Below are positions 47,479 to 55,301 of a stretch of DNA of 61,218 nt, piece after piece. The notes under the pieces were generated by a model. The model was not told the DNA's origin. It searched no databases and saw nothing but the letters and a program-made list of their open reading frames with translations. The translations under genes and the position numbers were made by a program. Source of the DNA: Streptomyces sp. MH60 (GTDB lineage Bacteria > Actinomycetota > Actinomycetes > Streptomycetales > Streptomycetaceae). The stretch is taken from assembly GCF_002939385.1 (NCBI RefSeq), contig NZ_MULI01000042.1, positions 1 through 61,218 on the forward strand, given 5' to 3'. The stretch's first letter is position 1, and each line of letters starts with the position of its first letter.

Positions 47479-47837
47479 CAGCCGCGCAGCTCGCTCAGTT
47501 CGTCGGGGTCGACCGTGCCGTGCCGCTTGGCGACCTGCACGACCAGGGCCAGCAGCAGGGCGGTGACGGTGGCGCCGACGACGACGTCGGTCAGGGCGAG
47601 GGCCTGGACTACGGGGTCCACCACCGGCCGGGAGCCGGGTGCGAGGTCGGAGAAGACCGGCGCGGTGGCGCCGTCACGGTAACCGACGGCCAGCAGCAGG
47701 ACGTAGGTGGCGGCCTGGCACACGGACAGGCAGCCCACCGCGTGGACGAGGTCGCGGCTGGTGGCCAGGCCGTAGCAGCCGGCCAGGAAGACCCAGGCGG
47801 CCACCAGGTAGGGCAGTACGTGCGTCAGGGCGGTCAT
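47478..47837 (-). CDS. mrpC: Mrp-type antiporter subunit C
   Basis: A 119-aa NuoK-like subunit with three transmembrane helices: about 6-27 (LPYLVAAWVFLAGCYGLA), 32-53 (VHAVGCLSVCQAATYVLLLAVGY) and 73-98 (ALALTDVVVGATVTALLLALVV). The PxxQALxLTDVVVG motif in helix 3 is the family hallmark. It starts at ATG 47837, overlapping the previous gene by four bases, and its stop overlaps mrpD. It pairs with MrpD in the membrane. Confidence 0.9.
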   Translation of the reverse strand: MTALTHVLPYLVAAWVFLAGCYGLATSRDLVHAVGCLSVCQAATYVLLLAVGYRDGATAPVFSDLAPGSRPVVDPVVQALALTDVVVGATVTALLLALVVQVAKRHGTVDPDELSELRG

Positions 47838-48622
47838 GGGCGCTCTCGCTTCCCGCGCTCGTCGGGGTCGTCGTGGCTCTCGCCGCTCTCGCCCTCGTCC
47901 ACGATCTCCACGGCCTGGTCCAGGAATCCGGCGAGCAGGACGACGACCGCGCAGGCCACCTCCATGCCGATCGCGGCGTTGAGCAGCGGGACGGTGCCGG
48001 CGGAGGCGAGCGTGTTGAAGGTGCCGTACGGGAGCAGCGTGTTGGCGAGGAACGCGGAGCCCGCGAGCAGGGCGGCGAGGCCGGTGACGAGGTAGGCGGA
48101 GGCGGCGAGCGCGTCGCCCGCCTCGTAGGGAGCGATGGGCCGCACGCGTTCCAGGGCGCGGTAGTCGGCGCCGAGGTACAGCAGGTGCAGGGCGGTGGCG
48201 GCGACGACGCCGCCCTGGAAGCCGCCGCCGGGGCTGACCTGGCCGTGCGCGACGACGTACAGGCCGGTCAGCAGGGCGACGGGCAGGACCAGCAGGGCGT
48301 AGCGGCGCACGGGCCGGGAGACGGCGGCGGGTTCCGGAACGGCCCGGTGCTCGTCGCGGGTCTGCCGCAGCAGGACCACGCTGCCGAGGACCGCCGCGAA
48401 CAGGATGCTCATCTCGCCGAGCGTGTCGAAGGCCCGCTGGTCGAAGGTGACGGAGGCGACGGTGTTGGCGGTGTGCCGGCTCAGGGACGCCTCGACGGCC
48501 CGGTCGCCGTAGGGGTGCCGGTCACCGCCGAAGCGGGGCAGGTCCAGGCAGGCGGCCACGAGGAGCGCGGCGAGACCGGCGCCGCCCGTGACCACCAGCC
48601 ACAGCCGCGTGCGCGGGCTCAC
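47834..48622 (-). CDS. mrpB: MrpA-tail/MrpB fusion subunit
   Basis: A 262-aa membrane protein. The first part (about 1-95) corresponds to the extreme C-terminus of MrpA/MbhE: it carries FDQRAFDTLGEMSILFAAVLG, whose FDTLGE motif is typical. The second part (about 105-240) is MrpB/MbhF: VAHGQVSPGGGFQGGVVAATALHLLYL. The joining of the two matches a fusion of two separate archaeal subunits. It ends with a charged tail (DEGESGESHDDPDERGKRERP). Four-base overlaps link it to both neighbours. Confidence 0.85.
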   Translation of the reverse strand: MSPRTRLWLVVTGGAGLAALLVAACLDLPRFGGDRHPYGDRAVEASLSRHTANTVASVTFDQRAFDTLGEMSILFAAVLGSVVLLRQTRDEHRAVPEPAAVSRPVRRYALLVLPVALLTGLYVVAHGQVSPGGGFQGGVVAATALHLLYLGADYRALERVRPIAPYEAGDALAASAYLVTGLAALLAGSAFLANTLLPYGTFNTLASAGTVPLLNAAIGMEVACAVVVLLAGFLDQAVEIVDEGESGESHDDPDERGKRERP

Positions 48623-48927
48623 GGTCCGCCCTCCCGTCCGCGCTGCCCACCCTGACCGCCCTGTCCGTGCTGCCCGCTGGGTCCGCGCTGCCCCCGTCGG
48701 CGCACCTTGCGGACCGTCAGCAGCAGGAGGAGAGGAGTCAGGGCGGAGCCCACCGCCAGCTGCGACAGGCCGACGTCGGGTGCCTGGAGCACGGTGAACA
48801 GCACGGCGAGGACGACGCCGAGGACGGCCAGGACCAGGGACTGGCGCACCGGGTCGCGGACCGCCACCGCCGCCGTGGCGGACGCGGCGACCAGCAGCAG
48901 CGCGACGACGATCACGGCCTCAGCCAC
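48619..48927 (-). CDS. DUF4040-type Mrp subunit (MrpA C-terminal segment)
   Basis: A 102-aa protein with three hydrophobic helices (about 5-24, 28-48 and 52-72), containing VRDPVRQSLVLAVLGVVLAVLFTVLQAPDVGLSQLAVGSALTPLL, the DUF4040 pattern found in the MrpA C-terminal part and in MbhD. The last 30 residues are hydrophilic Gly/Gln/Arg repeats. It stands alone here because no large MrpA is encoded. Overlaps with the next gene (4 bp) and the preceding gene (8 bp) show tight coupling. Confidence 0.82.
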   Translation of the reverse strand: MAEAVIVVALLLVAASATAAVAVRDPVRQSLVLAVLGVVLAVLFTVLQAPDVGLSQLAVGSALTPLLLLLTVRKVRRRGQRGPSGQHGQGGQGGQRGREGGP

Positions 48928-49372
48928 GACGGCCCTCCTGCATCCCGCCCGCGAGCGCCCGCGAGGCCACCAGGTTGCCGCCGACCAGCAGCGCCCCGAC
49001 GACCAGCAGCTTGACCAGGGCCCTGCCCGGCCCGGTGGCCACGCTCACCGCCACCACGACGACGGCGCCGAGGACGGCGGCGGTGAAGGTCGGGCCGCGG
49101 GCCTGCGGCGGGTCGTCGGCCAGTTCGTCGGCGAGCAGCCGGGCGAAGACCAGCGTGCCCACCGGACCGAGGACCGCGAGCACCAGCGCGAGGTCGACGT
49201 ACGCGGGGCGCGCGTAGCCCTGGGCGAGCAGCAGGAGGGCGGGGCAGGCCAGTGCGGTGGACAGGTTCTGGGCGGCGGCCCGACGGCGCAGCGGACCGGT
49301 CACCACGCCCCACACCGTGGCTCCGACACCGGCGGCGAGCACGACGACGGCGGCGAGGATCCAGCCGTTCAC
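48920..49372 (-). CDS. Fused MrpF-MrpG-like antiporter subunit
   Basis: A 150-aa membrane protein. Residues about 1-85 match MrpF: three helices, with RPAYVDLALVLAVLGPVGTLVFARLL as the diagnostic third-helix segment. Residues about 95-145 hold two further helices (FTAAVLGAVVVVAVSVATG, LVKLLVVGALLVGGNLVASRAL) resembling MrpG, though shorter than a full MrpG. The frame is continuous, so a fusion or a shortened G part is the simplest reading. GTG 49372 overlaps the stop of the upstream gene by four bases. Confidence 0.72.
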   Translation of the reverse strand: MNGWILAAVVVLAAGVGATVWGVVTGPLRRRAAAQNLSTALACPALLLLAQGYARPAYVDLALVLAVLGPVGTLVFARLLADELADDPPQARGPTFTAAVLGAVVVVAVSVATGPGRALVKLLVVGALLVGGNLVASRALAGGMQEGRRG

Positions 49373-49551
49373 CGGCCGGTCACCGCCCGCCGCGCGCCCC
49401 GGGCGACGAGGGCCGCCACGGCCGAGGCGCCCACGCCCACCGCCAGTTCCAGGGGGTCGACGGTGCTGACGAGAACCAGCCAGAGCGCGGCGAGCGGGAC
49501 CCACCAGGCGGCCACCTCGGCCACGGCGAGGAGTGTCCTACGCCTCTTCAC
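49369..49551 (-). CDS. mrpE: Short MrpE-like antiporter subunit
   Basis: A 60-aa protein from GTG 49551 (GGAGGTG six bases upstream) with two hydrophobic segments: about 9-28 (LAVAEVAAWWVPLAALWLVLVS) and 32-52 (PLELAVGVGASAVAALVARG). These correspond to the first two helices of MrpE/MbhA, whose usual length is about 160 residues; the cytoplasmic C-terminal domain is absent. It is the first gene of the leftward Mrp run, overlapping the next by four bases. Its small size and position make MrpE the best, but not certain, call. Confidence 0.62.
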   Translation of the reverse strand: MKRRRTLLAVAEVAAWWVPLAALWLVLVSTVDPLELAVGVGASAVAALVARGARRAVTGR

Positions 49552-49682
49552 ACGCCACCTCCACGGACCGGCCCGGACCCGTGATGCCCCGGATGCCCTA
49601 TGTGCCGCCCTTGTTGCTGTTGTTCCGGCTTCGCCGTCATCCAAGCACCGCGCGCGGCACGGCCGACGGCGGCGCGCGGCGG

Positions 49683-49714
49683 CGCCCCCGGCCGGAGTGC
49701 CCCGGCCGGGGGCG
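49683..49714. terminator. GC-rich hairpin between Mrp and VanZ genes
   Basis: A perfect 13-bp stem CGCCCCCGGCCGG/CCGGCCGGGGGCG with a 6-base loop, between the divergent Mrp operon start and the VanZ-like gene. It may be a 5' leader structure or insulator rather than a terminator. Confidence 0.5.
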
Positions 49715-49758
49715 GGAAAACCGGCCTGGGCCGGCGGGCCGGGACGGGCACCGCACGG

Positions 49759-50325
49759 GTGGGCGAGGGTGGGCGCGGGCGTTCGCGCGCGGCCGGTCGC
49801 TCACGGGGACGCGCGGTTTGCCGGGCATCCTCGGCGGATCGGCGGGAGGGCGACCGTCGCGAACGGCACACGCTCGCCCTGCCGTTGCGGCTGCTGGCGA
49901 CGGCGTGCGCGTTCGTCTTCATGGTGGCGTTCGCGGTGGTGCTGGCGCGGCTGACCCTGCAGCCCTCCCCCGCGTCCGAGGCCCTGACGCACACCAACCT
50001 GCACCCCGGCCGCTCGCTGAGGGCCTATCTGGACCAGCCCGCCCTGCGTGACGCCGTCAAACAGATCGGCGGGAACATCCTGCTCGGCGTGCCGTTCGGC
50101 GTCCTGGTCCCGGTCGTCGCCCCGCGCACGCGCGGCGTGCTGCGCGTGCTGCTGCTGACGGCCGTCGTGATGCTGCTGGTGGAGTCCGCCCAGGGCGTCC
50201 TGGTCACCGGGCGGGCCTTCGACGTCGACGACGTCATCCTCAACACCGGGGGAGCGCTGATCGGTTACCTGCTTCTCGGCCGGCGGATGAGCCGCACGGT
50301 GCACGCGCGCGGAGGACGCACCTGA
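49759..50325 (+). CDS. VanZ-family membrane protein (start uncertain)
   Basis: An approximately 188-aa protein. The C-terminal 150 residues hold the VanZ-like core: a helix at LLATACAFVFMVAFAVVLARL, then GGNILLGVPFGVLVPVVAP, VLLLTAVVMLLVESAQGVLVTGRAFDVDDVILNTGGALIGYLLLG, with four helices in all. VanZ gives low-level teicoplanin resistance in enterococci; most homologues are of unknown role. The N-terminus is Arg/Gly-rich without a good ribosome site; GTG 49759 is a guess, and a start further in is possible. It is divergent from the Mrp operon. Confidence 0.7.
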   Translation: MGEGGRGRSRAAGRSRGRAVCRASSADRREGDRRERHTLALPLRLLATACAFVFMVAFAVVLARLTLQPSPASEALTHTNLHPGRSLRAYLDQPALRDAVKQIGGNILLGVPFGVLVPVVAPRTRGVLRVLLLTAVVMLLVESAQGVLVTGRAFDVDDVILNTGGALIGYLLLGRRMSRTVHARGGRT

Positions 50326-50354
50326 GACGGGGCCATCTGGTCCGTACCAAGGTA

Positions 50355-50383
50355 TTGACCGGCCCTTATCTCACTACTTGAAT
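50355..50383 (+). promoter_or_regulatory. Putative sigma-70-type promoter of GH16 gene
   Basis: TTGACC (50355-50360) and TTGAAT (50378-50383) are separated by 17 bp in an AT-rich island, 73 bp before the GH16 start. The following 5' leader forms a hairpin GGCGCCTT/AAGGCGCC (50418-50438) just upstream of the ribosome site GGAAGGGAG. Confidence 0.5.
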
Positions 50384-50417
50384 AAAGAGGCGACACCTCC
50401 AACCCCCCACCTCGGTC

Positions 50418-50438
50418 GGCGCCTTCGCGCAAGGCGCC
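50418..50438 (+). promoter_or_regulatory. 5' leader hairpin before the GH16 gene
   Basis: GGCGCCTT and AAGGCGCC form a perfect 8-bp stem with a CGCGC loop that ends five bases before the ribosome site of the GH16 gene. It could stabilise the transcript or modulate translation. Confidence 0.45.
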
Positions 50439-50455
50439 GTACGGAAGGGAGAGCC

Positions 50456-51730
50456 GTGGCCCGCCCACGCCTGCTCCGCAGATGTCTCCTCGCCGCCGCC
50501 CTGTCCGCCGGGCTCGCCGCGTCCCTCGTGACCGGCCCCGCCCAGGCGGACCCGGTGACCTCCCGGGCCTCCGGGACCTCCGGGGCCGCCGACGCCTCGT
50601 CCTCCGCGGCCGCCGCCGTGGCCTTCTCCGACACCTTCGACGGTCCGGCCGGTGCGGCCGTCGACTCCTCGAAGTGGCAGATCGAGACCGGCGACAACGT
50701 CAACAACCACGAACGGCAGTACTACACGTCCGGCAACAAGAACGCGGCCCTGGACGGCCAGGGCCACCTGGTCATCACCGCCCGCAAGGAGAACCCGGCC
50801 AACTACCAGTGCTGGTACGGCACCTGCCAGTACACCTCCGCCCGGCTCAACACCTCGGGCAGGTTCACCGCGCAGTACGGACACGTCGAGGCCCGGATGA
50901 AGGTGCCGCGCGGACAGGGCATGTGGCCCGCGTTCTGGATGCTGGGCACGCCGGTGAACTGGCCGGACTCCGGCGAGATCGACGTCATGGAGAACGTCGG
51001 CTTCGAGCCCTCCACCGTGCACGGCACCATCCACGGCCCCGGCTACTCCGGCTCGGGCGGCATCGGCGCCGGCTACACCCTGCCGGGCGGCCAGGCCTTC
51101 GCGGACGCCTTCCACACCTTCGCCGTCGACTGGGCGCCCGACTCGATCACCTGGTCGGTGGACGGGAACGTCTACCAGCGGCGCACCCCGGCCGACCTGG
51201 GCGGGAGGCAGTGGGTGTTCAACAGGCCGTACTTCCTGATCCTGAACCTGGCGGTCGGCGGCTACTGGCCCGGCGACCCGGACGGCTCCACGGTCTTCCC
51301 GCAGACGCTCGTCGTCGACCACGTCTCGGTGACGACGGGCGACTCACCGGCCGGCGGCGCGATCCGGGGCCTGGCCGGCAAGTGCGTGGACGTCGCGGCG
51401 GCGAACACCGCCAACGGCACGCCCGTACAGCTCTACGACTGCAACGGCACGGCGGCGCAGCAGTGGACGGTGGGCTCCGACGGTACGGTCCGGGCGCTCG
51501 GCAAGTGCCTGGACGTCAACGCCGGCGGCACGGCGGACGGCACGGTCGTCCAGCTGTGGGACTGCAACGGCAGCGCCGCCCAGCGATGGGTCGTCACCGC
51601 CGCGCGCGACATCGTCAATCCCCAGGCCGACAAGTGCCTCGACGTCGCCGGCAGCAACGCGGCCAACGGCACCCGGCTGCAGATCTGGACCTGCACGGGC
51701 GGCGCCAACCAGAAGTGGACGGTCGGCTGA
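50456..51730 (+). CDS. Secreted GH16 beta-glucanase with ricin-type CBM13
   Basis: A 424-aa extracellular endo-beta-glucanase, probably acting on beta-1,3-glucan. The signal peptide is about 1-32 (RRCLLAAALSAGLAASLVTGPAQA). The GH16 jelly roll covers about 60-290 with the catalytic signature GEIDVMENVG (two Glu, one Asp), and supporting motifs VPRGQGMWPAFWML and FILNLAVGGYWPG-like. A ricin-type trefoil follows (about 300-424) with three QxW repeats: QQWTVG, QRWVVT and QKWTVG, giving carbohydrate binding. GTG 50456 is preceded by GGAAGGGAG. It is likely used to degrade fungal walls or plant glucans. Confidence 0.93.
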   Translation: MARPRLLRRCLLAAALSAGLAASLVTGPAQADPVTSRASGTSGAADASSSAAAAVAFSDTFDGPAGAAVDSSKWQIETGDNVNNHERQYYTSGNKNAALDGQGHLVITARKENPANYQCWYGTCQYTSARLNTSGRFTAQYGHVEARMKVPRGQGMWPAFWMLGTPVNWPDSGEIDVMENVGFEPSTVHGTIHGPGYSGSGGIGAGYTLPGGQAFADAFHTFAVDWAPDSITWSVDGNVYQRRTPADLGGRQWVFNRPYFLILNLAVGGYWPGDPDGSTVFPQTLVVDHVSVTTGDSPAGGAIRGLAGKCVDVAAANTANGTPVQLYDCNGTAAQQWTVGSDGTVRALGKCLDVNAGGTADGTVVQLWDCNGSAAQRWVVTAARDIVNPQADKCLDVAGSNAANGTRLQIWTCTGGANQKWTVG

Positions 51731-51731
51731 G

Positions 51732-51755
51732 GCACCGGGCGGGGCGGCCCGGTGC
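51732..51755. terminator. Terminator between convergent genes
   Basis: A perfect 9-bp stem GCACCGGGC/GCCCGGTGC with a 6-base loop directly after the GH16 stop and before the stop of the leftward 78-aa gene. Confidence 0.7.
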
Positions 51756-51760
51756 ACGCC

Positions 51761-51997
51761 CTAGTGCGTGGTCCAGGTGAACTTGTCCCCGCCCACCCAG
51801 CGGACGACTTCCGGGTCGTCGAGGTCGTGGACGGTGATGCCGAAGGCGGCGGCGGCCTCCAGTACGTCGGTGACGGCCCTGGCCTCACCGACCACCTGGC
51901 CGTCGATCTGCACGATCCGGAACGGGGGCGGGCCCGGGTCCACCCCGAACACGAGGATCCGCGGACTGCCGATGTGCGGGCTGTCGATCTCGGTCAT
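51761..51997 (-). CDS. Conserved small hypothetical protein (78 aa)
   Basis: A 78-aa soluble protein, MTEIDSPHIGSPRILVFGVD at the N-terminus and DDPEVVRWVGGDKFTWTTH at the C-terminus, with a predicted mixed alpha/beta pattern (strands RILVFGVD and RIVQIDGQVVG, a helix AVTDVLEAAAAFG, then ITVHDLD). The codon pattern is typical of real genes and the composition is not low-complexity. No known catalytic motif is visible. The start ATG 51997 follows GGG-containing upstream sequence, and a terminator pair lies beyond the stop. I assign no function. Confidence 0.75.
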   Translation of the reverse strand: MTEIDSPHIGSPRILVFGVDPGPPPFRIVQIDGQVVGEARAVTDVLEAAAAFGITVHDLDDPEVVRWVGGDKFTWTTH

Positions 51998-52159
51998 GCC
52001 TAGAGGGTAGGCCGCAACCCTCGGAAGCGAGGACCGGGCCCGGGGCCGGGCACGGGCCCGGCCGCCCGCCTCGTGGTGCGGGTCCCGGTGCTCTGGGGAA
52101 CCCTGGACATGCCGGCCGAGGCCGGTGGGGGCCGGTCGAGGTCGGACCAGGAGGTGGCG

Positions 52160-53191
52160 ATGGACCCCGTCGAGGCACTGGAGCGGATCGCGTTCCTCCT
52201 GGAGCGGGCCCAGGCGCCGACGTACCGTGTCCGCGCCTTCCGCACCGCGGCCGGGGTGCTCGGTGGGCTGTCGGCCGCCGAGCTGCGCGAGCGGGCCGGA
52301 TCACTGGAGTCGCTCAAGGGGGTCGGGCCCAAGACCGCGCAGGTGGCGCGCGAGGCGCTGGACGGGCAGGTGCCCGGCTATCTCGCGAAGCTGGAGGGCG
52401 AGGCGGACACCCCGCTCGCCCGGGGCGGTGAACGGCTGCGGGAGCAGCTGCGCGGCGACTGCCATCTGCACTCGGACTGGTCCGACGGCGGCAGCCCGAT
52501 CGAGGAGATGGGCCGCACCGCGGCGGCGCTCGGGCACGAGTGGGCGGCCCTGACCGACCACTCGCCGCGGCTGACGGTGGCCCGTGGCCTCTCCCCCGCA
52601 CGGCTGCGCGAGCAGTTGGACGTGGTGGCGGAGCTGAACGCGGCCTGGGCCCCGTTCCGGCTGCTGACCGGCATCGAGTGCGACATCCTCGACGACGGCT
52701 CGCTCGACCAGGAGCCGGAGCTGCTGGAGCGCCTCGACGTGGTGGTCGTGTCCGTGCACTCCAAGCTGCGGATGGACGCCCGCTCGATGACCCGCCGGAT
52801 GGTGGCCGCCGTCCGCGATCCGCACGCCGACGTGCTCGGGCACTGCACCGGACGGCTGCTGACCGGGCGGGGGCGGCCGGAGTCGGAGTTCGACGCGGAG
52901 GAGGTCTTCGCCGCCTGCGCCGAGTCCGGCACGGCCGTGGAGATCAACAGCCGTCCCGAGCGGCTCGACCCGCCGCGGCGGCTGCTGCGCCGGGCGGTGG
53001 CGGCCGGCGTGCTGTTCGCCATCGACACCGACGCGCACGCGCCCGGCCAGCTGGACTGGCAGATCCACGGGTGCGCCCGGGCCGAGGAGTGCGGGGTGCC
53101 CCCGGAGCGCGTGGTCACCACCTGGTCCCTGGACGAGCTGCTGGCCTGGACGCGCGAGGGCCGTACACCGTCCGGAGTGGCGAGCCGCTGA
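52160..53191 (+). CDS. PolX-like PHP-domain phosphoesterase without polymerase domain
   Basis: A 343-aa protein. Residues about 1-75 hold helix-hairpin-helix DNA-binding motifs (YRVRAFRTAAGVLGGL, LESLKGVGPKTAQVAREAL), as in the 8-kDa region of family X polymerases. The PHP domain at about 95-335 has its metal ligands in GDCHLHSDWSDGGSP, ALTDHSPRL, GIECDILDDG, VVVSVHSKLRM, DVLGHCTGRLL and FAIDTDAHAPGQL. Compared with PolX, the polymerase core is absent, so a stand-alone DNA 3'-5' exonuclease or phosphodiesterase is likely. ATG 52160 is chosen because AGGAGG is close upstream. Confidence 0.85.
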   Translation: MDPVEALERIAFLLERAQAPTYRVRAFRTAAGVLGGLSAAELRERAGSLESLKGVGPKTAQVAREALDGQVPGYLAKLEGEADTPLARGGERLREQLRGDCHLHSDWSDGGSPIEEMGRTAAALGHEWAALTDHSPRLTVARGLSPARLREQLDVVAELNAAWAPFRLLTGIECDILDDGSLDQEPELLERLDVVVVSVHSKLRMDARSMTRRMVAAVRDPHADVLGHCTGRLLTGRGRPESEFDAEEVFAACAESGTAVEINSRPERLDPPRRLLRRAVAAGVLFAIDTDAHAPGQLDWQIHGCARAEECGVPPERVVTTWSLDELLAWTREGRTPSGVASR

Positions 53192-53251
53192 CGTGGTACC
53201 CGACCGCCGGTCCGCACTCCGCGGACCGGCGGACCACGAAAGGGACAGTGC

Positions 53252-53908
53252 ATGGAACGGGCGGCCGTGTTCGACGTCGACGGAACCCTCGTCGACACCA
53301 ATCACCTGCATGTGACGACCTGGTGGGAGGCGTTCCGGCAGGCGGGCCATCACGTGCCGATGCACGCCGTCCACCGGGCGGTGGGCCTCGCCTCCGGCGA
53401 CCTCGTCGCACGGCTGCTGGGCGAGGACCGGGACAAGGACCAGGACGCGGAGCTGAGCGCCGCCCACAAGGCACTGTACGGACAGTACTTCGACCGGCTG
53501 CCGGCGCTGCCGGGCGCCGGGGAACTGCTGCGCCGGCTGGCCGGCGACGGCTGGACGGTGGTGCTGGCCACCTCGGCGGGCGGATCGGAGCTGGGCGCGC
53601 TGCGGCGGGCGATCGACGCGGACGACGCGATCGCCGCCACCGCGAGCGCCGACGACGTGGACGCGGGGAAACCGGCGCCGGAGCCGGTCGAGCACGCCCT
53701 GGAACTGGCCGGGGTGCCGGCCGAGCGGGCCGTCTTCGTCGGCGACACCGTGTGGGACATGCGCGCGGGCAGCCGGGCCGGGGTGCGCTGCGTGGGCGTG
53801 CTGTGCGGCGGTCTGCCCCGCGCCGACCTGGAGGAGGCGGGCGCGGAGGCGGTCTACGCCGACCCGGCCGACCTGCTGGCCCGCCTGGGCGGGAGCCCGC
53901 TGGCATGA
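53252..53908 (+). CDS. HAD-superfamily hydrolase (phosphoglycolate phosphatase-like)
   Basis: A 218-aa HAD phosphatase. Motif I is AVFDVDGTLVDTNH with the nucleophilic Asp; the helical cap is at about 15-80; motif II is VVLATSAGG, motif III the Lys in DAGKPAPEP, and motif IV VFVGDTVWDMRAG. Typical substrates are sugar phosphates or phosphoglycolate, and cannot be told from sequence. Its stop TGA 53906-53908 overlaps ATG 53905 of a 40-aa frame, itself overlapping the FUSC-type gene. ATG 53252 has GGGAC upstream. Confidence 0.88.
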   Translation: MERAAVFDVDGTLVDTNHLHVTTWWEAFRQAGHHVPMHAVHRAVGLASGDLVARLLGEDRDKDQDAELSAAHKALYGQYFDRLPALPGAGELLRRLAGDGWTVVLATSAGGSELGALRRAIDADDAIAATASADDVDAGKPAPEPVEHALELAGVPAERAVFVGDTVWDMRAGSRAGVRCVGVLCGGLPRADLEEAGAEAVYADPADLLARLGGSPLA

Positions 53909-54027
53909 GTCACCGCACCGAACCCCGCACCCTCCCCAGGCACCTCGCACCCCGCATGCCCCGTAAGCCCCGTAAGCCCCGCGTCGAGACGAGTCCGCCG
54001 GTCACGCGGGCACCCGGTACCGCATGA
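53905..54027 (+). CDS. Possible coupled 40-aa basic peptide
   Basis: A frame from ATG 53905 to TGA 54025-54027 overlaps the HAD stop (ATGA) at its start and the FUSC start (ATGA) at its end, so it fills the whole gap between them. The product is a Pro/Arg/His-rich basic peptide starting MSHRTEPRTLPRHLAPRMPR and containing a short repeat (two CCCCGTAAG copies). Double ATGA linkage is suggestive of a coupled small gene, but the residue bias could also reflect a GC-rich spacer. Confidence 0.35.
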   Translation: MSHRTEPRTLPRHLAPRMPRKPRKPRVETSPPVTRAPGTA

Positions 54028-55301
54028 GCGCAGTGACACACACCCTGCGGGAGGCACTCCGGGGTCGGCGGCCCCTGGCCGCGGTGTGGTGGGAGGCGTG
54101 TTCCGTCGGACGGGCCGCCCGGGCCGCCTGGCGGGGGCCGGGACGGGAACGCGACCTGGTCGTGCAGTCGCTGAAGGCCGCGGGCGCGGCGCTGATCGCC
54201 TGGGCCGTGGCGGGCGTGTGGCTGGACGACCCGATGGCGTTGATGGCGCCCTGGGTGGCGCTCGTCCTCGTGCAGGCCACCGTCTACAGCTCGGTGCGGC
54301 AGGCCGGACAGCAGTTCGCGGCGATCTGCGTCGGCGCGCTGGTGGCGTCGGGGGCCCAGGCGATCACGGAGGACAACACGGGGGCGCTGGTGCTGTCCCT
54401 GCCGGTGCTGATGCTGGCCGCGAACTGGTCCCGCTTCGGCCCGCAGGGCATCTACACGGCCACCACGGCGGTGTTCGTCCTGGCCTCCGGCACCACGGTG
54501 TCGGCCGCCGCGGTCGGTCACCGGGTGGGTCAGGCGGCGCTCGGGGCGGTCATCGGCGTGGCGGTCAACGCGCTGGTGCTGCCCCCGGTCCACCTGCGGG
54601 ACGTACGGGAGAACCTCGCGGCGCTGGCCCGGGAGTCGGGCGACCTCCTGCACGCCGTCGCCGCCGACCTGCGCGAGACCCAGTGGGACGCGCAGAACGC
54701 GGCCGACTGGTCCCGGCAGGCCGCGTGGCTGCAGCGGCGCCTGGACGCGCTGTACTCCGCCCGGTCGTGGAGCCGGGAGAGCCTGCGCCTGACCTCGGGC
54801 CCGCTGCGCCGGCTGACCCGCCGGCCCACGGGCGTGCCGCCGGAGGACGAGGACCAGCGGTGGAGCCGGATCACCGGGAACCTCACCGCGCTGACCCGGA
54901 CCCTGGCCGTGGCGGCCGACGAGCACCGCACGCCCGTACCGCCGGAGGGGCCCGACCTGGACCTGTACGCGCGCCTGCTGCGGCTGATCGGCGACGCCTG
55001 CCACGCCGAGGCCGGCTGCCTGGTGGGCGAACGGGACGGGGCCGATTCGGGGGCGGCGACCGAGGAGACGATGGAGGAACTGCACCGGCGGCTGCAGGAA
55101 CGTCTGCGGGAGCACGCCGGACAGGGCGCTTCCCGGACCGCGGTGCTCGGCGCCCTGCTGCTGCAGGCGGAGAACCTGTGGGCCGAGATCGTGCCCGATC
55201 CCCACGAGCCCGATCCCCACGAGCCCGGTCCCCACGAGCCCGGTCCCCACGCGCCGGACCACCCCCACAAGCCCAACCCTCACGAGCCCGCCGAACAGTG
55301 A
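54024..55301 (+). CDS. FUSC-family aromatic acid/solute exporter with His-Pro tail
   Basis: A 425-aa inner-membrane protein of the FUSC/aromatic acid exporter type. The first ~185 residues hold about six helices (AAGAALIAWAVAGVWL, ALMAPWVALVLVQATVYSS, FAAICVGALVAS, ALGAVIGVAVNALVLPP). The C-terminal half is cytoplasmic, mostly helical, with coiled stretches. The last ~30 residues are PHEP/PHAP-type repeats rich in His and Pro (encoded by near-identical 12-15-bp repeats), rare in the family and perhaps metal-binding. ATG 54024 overlaps a possible small upstream frame. The substrate is unknown. A second FUSC protein is encoded at 59.2 kb. Confidence 0.8.
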   Translation: MSAVTHTLREALRGRRPLAAVWWEACSVGRAARAAWRGPGRERDLVVQSLKAAGAALIAWAVAGVWLDDPMALMAPWVALVLVQATVYSSVRQAGQQFAAICVGALVASGAQAITEDNTGALVLSLPVLMLAANWSRFGPQGIYTATTAVFVLASGTTVSAAAVGHRVGQAALGAVIGVAVNALVLPPVHLRDVRENLAALARESGDLLHAVAADLRETQWDAQNAADWSRQAAWLQRRLDALYSARSWSRESLRLTSGPLRRLTRRPTGVPPEDEDQRWSRITGNLTALTRTLAVAADEHRTPVPPEGPDLDLYARLLRLIGDACHAEAGCLVGERDGADSGAATEETMEELHRRLQERLREHAGQGASRTAVLGALLLQAENLWAEIVPDPHEPDPHEPGPHEPGPHAPDHPHKPNPHEPAEQ

